This document shows positions 55,526 through 64,000 of a stretch of DNA of 64,000 nt, one piece after another. The stretch comes from Fragilariopsis cylindrus CCMP1102 (Eukaryota > Bacillariophyta > Bacillariophyceae > Bacillariales > Bacillariaceae). The notes beneath the pieces were generated by a model. That model did not search any database. It was given only the letters and a program-made list of their open reading frames with translations, and had not been told where the DNA came from. A program made the position numbers and the translations under genes. The stretch spans positions 148,151-212,150 of the forward strand of contig FMBT01000365.1 in the NCBI GenBank assembly GCA_900095095.1. Reading direction: 5' to 3'. Numbering within the stretch: position 1 is the stretch's first letter; each line of letters opens with the position of its first letter.

Positions 55526-57380
55526 GGTTTAATATAAATTTTGATGATATCGGTAGGCAATTATTTGGCGTGATGATGATGTGAAGTACTTATTGTGAAG
55601 GGTGAAGGAAAGCGAAATTTGACTTGTTTTAATCGCGGCATTTCGAATCGAAGTATCCTCGTGACTTGATGAGGCTACGGGAATTCTAAAGATTCAAGAT
55701 TCAAATATGGTACAGTACTATGTTATTGTAGAAGTAGTACAAGTACTATGAATCGAATCAATCAATCTGCTCAGACCTAACAAAAAGATACTACTAGTAC
55801 ACTAATTAATATTGTAGCTAATGAGAGAAATTACCATATCATGAATTAAGATTAATTACAGTTTCCTTGCAGCTTGTTGGCTCCATTTATTAGACATAGT
55901 AGAAAATAGACTCACTCCATCATTGGGAACATTCATAGATTTTCAACATGGCATGCTGTTGATTTTGCAAAATAATTACTATCAAACATGTTCATCACTT
56001 TTCTTCAAGTAAAATTGATTTCTTGCAAGTAATCACAACAGGAAATACTATAAAACTAACAGGCTTTTTATCTTATAGTATGCTGAGAGGTACTATCTAA
56101 TATTATAGTGTGATATTTCACTCAGCCTCATTGACACATTTTACCACTCAATGATGATGACTGTAATGACTGTAATGCATGTAATTCATGTAATGTATGT
56201 TATGCATGCAATTCATGCAATGCATGCCAATGTGCTTCCTCTAATTTGTAAACAATTCATCTAATTGTATACAACATACTAAAGCAACGCGGGAGCTTTT
56301 AAGTAACAAGTTATATTCTGTGGGTACAGTAGGATGGGGCGTACCGTATCGTATTATTATTAGAATTCAACCATATCCAGTCAAAATCCCACGAGGTCCC
56401 CACTAAGTCACGAGAGGTCGGGTTTAGAGCATCACGTTAAATAAAAGAAGAACTACTGTTTTTTAATTCCAATCCACAGAACCACAATTCAACTGTAGTG
56501 CTATTTTTTTAATTATTGAACGGGATTTTACGACGGGGTAAAAAGTCGTACGTCATCAAAAAAAAACCATTGGAATGTACTTTACTAGTGGTGTCAATAG
56601 TTCTTCTATTTCCGTATCAATAAGTACAAAAATAATAGAAGGCAATAACGTCAGAAATATACTTAGGATCCTCATGCCTATTGGCTTCGGTGCTGTACCA
56701 CAAAAATTACGTATCACCCCTCGTTATACCCCGACATTTCCCAGTAAGCACGTGTAGGTAAATTCGCACATACGCTTGTACAGTTATTCATATACTGTAC
56801 AAGAGCGGAACCGTAAGTTACTGTACGCTGAAAAATTAGCTACTGTAGTCTGTGTAAAAGTATTTTGGATAAGGGTGCGTGTACGGATGTCGTTACACAA
56901 ATGCAATTACTGTGCTGAGTTGTTTTGTGTAATGATACACAGGTAACATCAACATGTACGGGATGACACATTACATAAGAAACATTCAATTGAAGCAAAG
57001 ACAAGTCCTACTGACTAATACGGTAGGCTCAACCAACAAAAGAAAGACATTACAGTAGATAACAGCCAACTACTGTAGCAAGAGGTTACCGAATTTAGTT
57101 ACCGTAGCTAGTAGTTTATAACCTTTGATTAAAAACAAAGTACCATTAACACAAAAAAATTACAAAAAGCGAGCAACAACAACAACAACAATAATAACAA
57201 CAACAAAAACTAACGATACCAGTTCAGCACCGTAGCAAACAATATAGACGGAACAGTTAATTCGTAGGGCAGCGGCTTAAAAAGTAAATTATCTGTCTTA
57301 TCTTGGCGAGGCGAGAGAGACAGGTATACGATTCAACTAACTAAGACTAGGATACATATAAATATATAAAATAATAGCCG
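55526..57380. other. Long intergenic region, upstream of UAP1 and the LRR gene
   Basis: 1.85 kb without a supported gene. It contains a TGTAATGCATG-type minisatellite (56,155-56,230), several TACTGTA/TACAGTA words (e.g. near 55,706, 56,761-56,826, 57,045-57,120), and an AACAACAAC leader just before the LRR gene. Confidence 0.5.
56155..56230. repeat. Degenerate TGTAATGCATG minisatellite
   Basis: About seven imperfect repeats of a 10-11 bp unit (variants of TGTAATGCATG, TGTAATTCATG, TGCAATTCATG). The unit is nearly palindromic (ATGCAT). Confidence 0.75.
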
Positions 57381-60300
57381 ATGAGCGAAGCGTGCATGGT
57401 GGAAATCCACCATCGTCATCAGATCAGAACGAGAAACAACGAGGGAGGAGGAGGTAGATCTAGTAGAAGACCGAGAGAACCTGGTACATCAGATGATGAC
57501 GCCCCTCGTCTACCCATCGGGATGGAAATCTCAAATAATAGCAACAACGGCGATAGCGATAACAATAACGGTATGCTGAACAATGAGGAGGAGGAGGATG
57601 ATGACCACAGTAATAACAATAACAACCATCACTATAAGATGGAAGTAGATGATTCATCTTCTCTCTCACACTCAATTCAACAAGACGTTTCTTCCGGTCA
57701 GTCTTCATCGTCATCCTCATGTCAACAACAACAGCAGCCTCAACAATCGCAACAAAATACTAATCACACGAATCACCCAAGACGGAATTCCCCTTCCCCG
57801 AAACAAGTAACAGATGATAGTTGTGAAAGTGAAGATACGGAAAAGGAAAAAAGAAATGATGATGCAGATACTGATGATTCAATGCGGCATCCACAACATC
57901 ATCAACAGCAACAACAACATCATCCACAACAAGATGAAGTTAATTATAATGGGAAGAACGCAGTACAAGTAGTTCACAACACTGCTACTTGTACCAGAAG
58001 GAATAATGATGACAACAACAATGTTTACTCTCATGGAGAACAACTCCAGCAACAACACCAGCAACAACCATCATCACGTGGCATGAAACGAGCTGGACCT
58101 GTAATGGAGGAGGAGGAAGGAGGAGGGTGATAGAAGCAGTGACCAACAACAACAGTCTTCTTCCGCTGTAACACAATCCTCCGATAAGAATCATCGATCG
58201 CCTACCCTTCCACAACATGAACGAATACAGCACGTTGAAGCGGCTGATATTAGTTATCGTTGTACACCTGCATGTATTAGATTAAGAGAGATGCTTGTGT
58301 CACGGCTATCAATAATTGCTCCGGCTGGTAGAATACAAGTTGTAAGTTTATTTGTTGCGTTTGTATGTACGTCTGTTTTTGTTTCGTTTTGATGCTAAAT
58401 GCTAGATGGAATCCCTTTAGGCTTACACATTAATCTTACTATTATTATCGTTATCATTATCTTTGTGTGTTTAGATCGATCTTTCAAAAAGAGGACTAGG
58501 AGAAGTTGATGCAGAACTGATTTGTAATACACTCCGAAGCAACCCGCAGATCGCGGTTTTGAAATTAGGTTACAATAACTTTGGTGATAAAGGGACTAGT
58601 ATGATAGCCTCCGGATGTGCCCAAGAAGGGAGACATCATCAAAATTTAACAGTTTTGGACTTAGGTTTCAATAGTGTAGGCGATGCGGGGTGTACGGCTC
58701 TTAGTTTACATATGGTGGCAGGAAATCATACACTTCGAAATCTTTTCTTATCTGGGAATCATATCGAACAGAAGGGTGCTATGGCACTTGCTAGTGCGAT
58801 ACTGCATGGTTGTAGTCTATCACGGCTCAATCTTTCCGCGAATAATTTAGGTGCAGATGGGATCAATGTTATAGCTCAATCAATAAGAGAGGCAGAATCG
58901 AGAGTCGAGCAACTACTTCAGAGACAGGGTGGTATCAAATTAGGATATAACATAAACCTGTAACCATTGAAGAATTGAATGTTGACAATGTATTCATGTT
59001 GTCAAAAGGCTTCGAAGCATTGTCTACCATGGTAATGACAAATTTCAACCTAAAGAACATTTCTTTGGCCAACAATGACCTTCATGACAGTGATTTGGCT
59101 TTATTGTCCCAATCACTCACTCAGAACAAGAAAATACCTGTAAAGTCTCTAGTCCTTTCCTTCAACAAAATTACGTGTGTCGGTGTGGAATGTTTAATGA
59201 ATGCTGTTTGGGGATCACCAACCTTAAAGGAAATCAAACTCGACAACAACCAGATGCAAGATCGTGGGGCACAACTTTGCTCTGTAGTTCTTGGTTCCAT
59301 TCGACTGGAGGTGCTTGATGTTAGCTTTAATAAAATATCGACTGTGGGAGTTAAGGCAATCATGAAGAGTCTTTCGGATAATGATTCTCTCAAACGGTTA
59401 GCACTCTGTGGTATTCCAATGGATCAAAATGCATCCAAGGCTGTATCATATGCCCTAGCATACAATCAGTCACTTCAACGATTGAATATTGATAGTTGTA
59501 GTGTAGGATATTCTGGACAACGACATATCGTTGCCGGTATCGTATCAAATCAATATACAAAACTGCAAGTTTTGACGGGATTTCCTCTTGCACGTAAGTT
59601 CAATATACGTATATATCTATCGATATCTTTGATTATTCAGATAATATTCTCTTTCTTCAACTTATATAAACTCACATCTTTTTCCATCGCCAAACTTACT
59701 ATAATTTTTGCTTCCAACAGCGATCATTATGACATTGGGACTGCCACAATTACCTGAGGAATGGGGAAATGATAGAGTCTTAAGCTTTGTTAGATTTATG
59801 TGGTCACATTGGAAATTAACAAAGACTGTAGAACCATCCAAAGAAGTTGATAAAGCAAAAGACCTATCAAGAGGACCCGCTCCTCCCTCGATGGTTGCTT
59901 CATCAGCAAAACGTGCATTCGGGTCTCTAAGCAAATCGGAGGAAGCAAGGATCGCTTTTCAGAACGAACTTCAGAACCAATTGATGACAACCCGATTATT
60001 GCTCCTGGTACGTCGATTCTTGTACGATCCCAGTCGGGAAATAATTTACAGGTTCCGACATGGGGGGAACAACAACTAAAAGAAGTTGCGGCAACAGCGG
60101 AGGCTGATTATGCACAACAAGCTGAATCGTGGTCTTCTTCTGAAATGGAGTCCATAGATCGATCAAACTACACGGGATCATCAGTGAGCTTATATAATCA
60201 AAATACAACGGCTATTGATTTCGAGCGACGAAATAGAAATTTAAGTTGGCTACGATCCCATCTTCAAACCCTAACAGAGGTTGGAAACCTTGCTTTCGAT

Positions 60301-60810
60301 GACGCTGACCTATGGCAACTTCATCAGTATTACATGTCCCCGGCTTACAATGCAGACACAGATGATGAAGACCATGTTGAAGAGGAAACAAACGAAGGTG
60401 AACAAACAGATTCAACGAAAACTCCACCTCCGACTCCTGCTCCTTCTGAATCAGAAAAACCAAGTATTGGTCGATCAATATCATTCCGAACTCTTGGAAA
60501 AGCTATTGAAGATACCGCTGTTCAAGTTAAACGTCCGAACAAAAGAAGTCCCTCGGAGGAAGAATTAAAACTTGAAGCGCGTGGTGTCAAACGTGCTAAG
60601 AATTCTACGCCACGAATCGCATATTACCCACGGGTCAAAGAACAACTCGAAGCCAAACCTTCCGCCCACACTCTCGCTTTGCTGAGACAACTAAAATATA
60701 TCGAGAGTGTCATGCTTGAAGGGAAGAATATTTACACCCTCAGAGATCAGGAAGATGATAGCTTTCCCAATGCAACTGATGTTGAAATGGTTTTGCTTGA
60801 TCTACTTTGA
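57381..60810 (+). CDS. LRR protein with Gln/His-rich N-terminus, frame-broken
   Basis: The N-terminus (57381 to about 58,340) is low-complexity: Gly/Arg, Asn/Asp, and polyQ/His stretches. A ribonuclease-inhibitor-type LRR array follows, from 58,475 (IDLSKRGLGEVDAEL) with repeats such as LKLGYNNFGDKG, LDLGFNSVGDAG, LNLSANNLGADG, and, after a frame change near 58,955, ISLANNDLHDSD, LVLSFNKITCVG, IKLDNNQMQDRG and VLDVSFNKISTVG. Introns are about 58,341-58,474 and 59,595-59,720. The C-terminal part (from about 59,990, again in a new frame) is unique: SWLRSHLQTLTEVGNLAF, SRSISFRTLGKAIEDTA-like, and HTLALLRQLKYIES near the end. Breaks at about 58,125, 58,955 and 59,980. I do not recognise the C-terminal domain; a scaffold role is guesswork. 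Confidence 0.72.
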
Positions 60811-61263
60811 GATGCTTTGCAAAACATCAAAGACGCGCAATTATTCATTCTTCTGAACATTAATAAAATATATCTGTAAATAAAATATATTTTTAACTGT
60901 TTCCCTTCTCCTGTTAACATATCGACAAATAGTGAAGATTAGTGATAGTTTGAATTCAAATAACCAGAGCAGTTATAGATAACAGAGCCAAGCAAAAAAA
61001 ATCTAACTAGAAACTACAGACAGTGTGTTATAAATTAATTTTGTGATAAATGGAAAAAAGGAACTAACTTAGCGTTGAATTTTCCACGTAGTCTTTACGT
61101 CCACACAAACTATTCAGCGATGTTGTTCGTTGTGAATTTGTGAATTTTCATACCGTATCTCTCAGACAACACCAAGAAGACTCTTTCTCGTTAGTCATTA
61201 CCATTACATTACATACTATACAATAGCTTTTTTTAATCAAAATAATAATAACAATAAGTCAAT
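60811..61263. other. Intergenic, AT-rich
   Basis: 453 bp between two same-strand genes. Nothing recognised beyond AT-rich runs and likely polyadenylation signals (AATAAA) near 60,865-60,885. Confidence 0.45.
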
Positions 61264-61874
61264 ATGGTTATGGAACGTACATACATTATGATCAGTAAGT
61301 AGAAACTTGTGCATCGACATAAAGGCAGGATCGTAGATGGCGTACAGTAATGCTGTGGTGCAAAGACTGAATGATATGAATTCCGTCCTCACCGTATTAA
61401 TCTTCTCGCCTCTTCCTAATCTCGCGTTTTACTTACCCCTAAACTACAATAGAGCCTGATGGCGTCCAACGTGGATTAACTGGTGAAATCATCAAACGAT
61501 TTGAACAAAAGGGATACAAGCTTGTTGCCATGAAGCTTACCAAACCATCCAAGGAACACATGGAAAACCATTACGCTGACTTGGCCAACAAGAAGTTTTT
61601 CCCTGGTCTAATTGAGTACATGACATCTGGTCCAGTTTGTGCCATGGTTTGGGAAGGAAAGAATGCTGTCCTAGAAGGACGTAAGATGTTGGGTGCTACC
61701 ATGCCAAGTGACTCTGCTATGGGTACTATCCGAGGTGACTTCTGTATCGAAGTTGGAAGAAATATCTGCCACGGAAGTGACGCTGTCGAATCCGCCAATC
61801 ACGAAATCGGTATGTGGTTCCCTGAAGGTGTCTGTGAGTGGACTCGTTGCGACGAGAAAAGTCTTTACGAATAA
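61264..61874 (+). CDS. NDK: Nucleoside diphosphate kinase
   Basis: Exons 61264-61294 (31 nt) and 61453-61874, joined in frame (A|AG), giving 150 aa, the family's usual length. Exon 1 encodes [10 protein letters not shown]; exon 2 begins KPDGVQRGL. All family markers are present: [22 protein letters not shown], the catalytic-His loop [12 protein letters not shown], and the C-terminal [13 protein letters not shown]. The enzyme equalises NTP pools through a phospho-His intermediate and makes GTP, UTP and CTP from ATP. It sits on the same strand as the LRR gene before it, the second exception to strand alternation. The last 45 bases of the CDS are repeated downstream within a tandem duplication. 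Confidence 0.97.
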
Positions 61875-62136
61875 GTCTTAGAACGTTCGTGATACGGGTG
61901 TACTTGTCAATGATGTCTAGAAAGATAATATATTATAGAGAAATTTCATCGAAAAAATGTCGTGTTGCCATGGTTTTTTGTAATGTCTGTGAGTGGACTC
62001 GTTGCGACGAGAAAGTCTTACGAATAAATCTTAGAACGTTCGTGATACGGGTGTACTTGTCAATGATGTCTAGAAAGATAATATATTATAGAGAAATTTC
62101 ATCGAAAAATGTCGTGTTGCTATGGTTTTTGTACCA
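61831..62136 (+). repeat. 155-bp tandem duplication at the NDK 3' end
   Basis: Copy 1 is 61831-61985 and includes the end of NDK; copy 2 is 61986-62136. Differences are four homopolymer runs each one base shorter in copy 2 (AAAA/AAA, TTT/TT, AAAAAA/AAAAA, TTTTTT/TTTTT) and two substitutions. The C-terminal NDK codons in copy 2 are therefore shifted out of frame. Confidence 0.92.
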
Positions 62137-62168
62137 TTCTAGAATATAGTCTTTTATAAATTGAATTG

Positions 62169-64000
62169 TTATTGCTCAGAATCTGGAACTCGTACACACA
62201 CATACACCGAATCATGATGACCGTGCATAATTCTGAGAGTATCATCTGTATATATTATATCACAAAATACTGACCCATGTCCTCCAATCGGTCTTTTCAA
62301 ATCAAATCGGAGGGTACCATCTTCTTCGAGTTTTTCATGTATGTGTGCACCTAGAAGCAATCTTGCAGCTAAACTGTTTGCATATTCTTGTAGATCACGA
62401 TTTGGTGCAGAGGATTGGTCGAATATTTTCTTCCATTCATCTATATCCATTTCCTCATCTTGAACCTCAAACGATCCACCTGAAAACCATATAGAGAGCC
62501 GATTCGGTATGTTCGGATCTGGTATGCTATAACCTTGTGTAGTTAGTATACCACGAATTGGCTTGGGTACAACATAGCAATCAGTATCAGATTTATCTCT
62601 GCTATTACCTTTCAGATCTTGACCAGGTTCGATTGTAACAGCAACAGCAATACTATGATGTAATTATCGACCGTAGAGATAAAGTACACGCAGACACACG
62701 AATCGTAAGTGAGTAAAGGATGTGAATTCCAACAGAAGATGCACGTTACTTTAAGATCTTTATTACTCGAATCAAATCGAGTCGAATCGAATCCAAACTT
62801 ACTCATATGTTTGCAGTCTGCATTCCCCTTTTCTTATATCCTGCATCAGACTTCGAGGTACGTGCAGCGGCCTACCGGGATTACTTGGATCAATCGACTG
62901 TATGTGATTGAACGACGCTTGAAAGGAACATGTTAAGTCAGCAGGTTTGAACATATCAAAACTTATACGACCTAAAGAATATCTATTCTCTCCTTTTTCA
63001 TTTTTCCCTTTGCATTCTGTGTAGGCCGGTTTAGATATTGTTAACCAATTGCCTTCTAGTTCATTTAGATTTAGATCCTTTAATCCGTTTTGATTGAAAT
63101 GGTTTTCGAGTAATTGTTGGCTATATAGTACAGTATATATAATATAGGAGTATATATATAGTATATAGATATAGATAAGATTTGATTTGAAAGAAGATAA
63201 AACAAGATGCTTCGTTAGATAAAGATCATCGAATAGTTATGTTGATTTCTTATTCCGGTACATTGTAGGAAGAATCGATCAACAATGATACGTTATTCTT
63301 GTTGTATCTATCATATCATAAAGTCATACAAAAACTTACCATTTCAAAAACTCTGGAGTATCAACACAACCACCAGATAATCGCAAATCTTCAATCAATC
63401 TCATCTTTACCATTTCGATATTGACTTTTGCAGTTGATGGCAAAGGGAAAATTTGTTATAAGAGGGGGCCCTGTAAACAAACAACCATCAGTACTACTGA
63501 TGATGCTTTGAGCTGATCCATTTTTCGATGAAATATCGTCATATTTGTAGTCTTCGTTCGAGATACTGACAATTCCAACAGCATCAGAGGATGCTAAGTC
63601 GCGACGATTTCCAGTAGTATGTTCAATCACGTTTTTAGCTGTAGTGTTTAGCTTACTACAAGGTTTGATTTCTTCGCTGCCCCCTCTCCCATACGGTTTG
63701 GTTATTTATTGCTGACGATGACTCGTCGTCTTCTGTGTTGTTGTTTATTCTTACTCTAGGGGAAGCTGCTGTGTTCTTGACCCACCATTTATTGTACACA
63801 TCCTGAGCCTCAACAGCTGCAGTATCGGCTAGCTTAGGTTCAATACCATGTAAAAAACATTCGCTATAGAATAGGGCAGAAGTATGGGCTCGTTTTCTTT
63901 CGGTTCGATCGAAGGGAGCTATGGGTTTTCTAAGAAGTGGAGCAACAGCATGGTCGTGCGTGACTCGTTGAAGTGACAATTCAGGCTGTTGCTCTTCGTC
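62169..64000 (-). CDS. Uncharacterised protein of a family known to me only from diatoms, 5' end outside window
   Basis: The reading frame is open at base 64,000, so the start lies to the right. Pieces on the minus strand: 64,000 to about 63,690 (HTSALFYSECFLHGIEPK, AAVEAQDVYNKWWV), then about 63,690-63,345 (VIEHTTGNRRDLASSDAVGIVSI; KVNIEMVKMRLIEDLRLSGGC), an exon to about 62,805 (NELEGNWLTISKPAYTECKG, YSLGRISFDMFKPADLTCS), and the last from about 62,655 to 62,169 (IAVAVTIEPGQDL; MDIDEWKKIFDQ; RFDLKRPIGGHGSVFCDIIY; LRIMHGHHDSVYVCVR). Frame changes are needed near 63,685 (a G run) and 63,450. The LEGxWLT and YSLGRxSFDMF blocks are familiar from diatom hypothetical proteins. The beta-rich fold suggests lipocalin/fibrillin-like binding, but that is a guess. 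Confidence 0.55.

Noticed and set aside
56575-56757. 60-codon plus frame in the long spacer
   Set aside because: Chance-length frame with no supporting feature.
1-64000. CRISPR array, bacterial operon or viral module
   Set aside because: Introns, eukaryotic ribosomal and nuclear proteins throughout; no regularly spaced repeats of CRISPR type and no capsid or polymerase genes.

Overview
The window is nuclear DNA of a stramenopile alga, most likely a diatom. It is AT-rich, with spliceosomal introns of about 80-250 bp (mostly GTAAGT/GTATGT/GTGAGT donors, YAG/AAG acceptors) and many Asn/Asp/Gln-rich low-complexity stretches. It contains a purine-synthesis fusion (GARS-GART-AIRS), a class C GPCR-like receptor, an extracellular phosphatase with a Ser-Pro-rich stalk, and several protein families I recall only from diatoms. 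The species cannot be named from sequence alone.

Layout, left to right: an open left-edge Crypton-type tyrosine recombinase (1-2373); ribosomal protein uS2/RPSA (-); bystin (+); chalcone-isomerase-like protein (-); propionyl/acetyl-CoA synthetase (+); membrane sulfotransferase (-); GARS-GART-AIRS (+); class C GPCR-like (-); CLPTM1-like (+); an 11-exon cyclophilin (-); RAD7-like LRR protein (+); GT14-ricin-lectin protein (-); frame-broken sulfotransferase-like gene (+); RAD9 (-); metallophosphoesterase (+); UXT/prefoldin-like (+); unknown multi-TM protein (-); unknown 442-aa protein (+); EIF1AD (-); tRNA 2'-phosphotransferase TPT1 (+); ANTH-domain protein (-); adenylate kinase 6 (+); NAA15 (-); LYR protein (+); UDP-GlcNAc pyrophosphorylase (-); LRR protein (+); nucleoside diphosphate kinase (+); unknown protein running off the right edge (-).

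The main architectural feature is near-perfect strand alternation. Almost every gene is opposite in strand to its neighbours, giving head-to-head pairs that share roughly 350-750 bp of upstream DNA and tail-to-tail pairs with short 3' gaps (3 bp in one case). Several head-to-head pairs join related functions, for example RPSA/bystin (40S subunit and its biogenesis).

Some genes are fully intact across long spans (everything to about 26.5 kb except one CLPTM1 junction; 48.2-55.5 kb). Others (26.7-31.3, 34.5-35.6, 44.7-45.8, 58-60 and 63.4-63.7 kb) have several single-base frame breaks, many at homopolymers. A 155-bp tandem duplication after the NDK gene has one copy with systematically shorter homopolymers. 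I read the breaks mainly as uncorrected long-read indels in patches of the assembly, not true pseudogenes, but this is inference. Multi-exon genes are given as spans, with exon coordinates in the evidence text.
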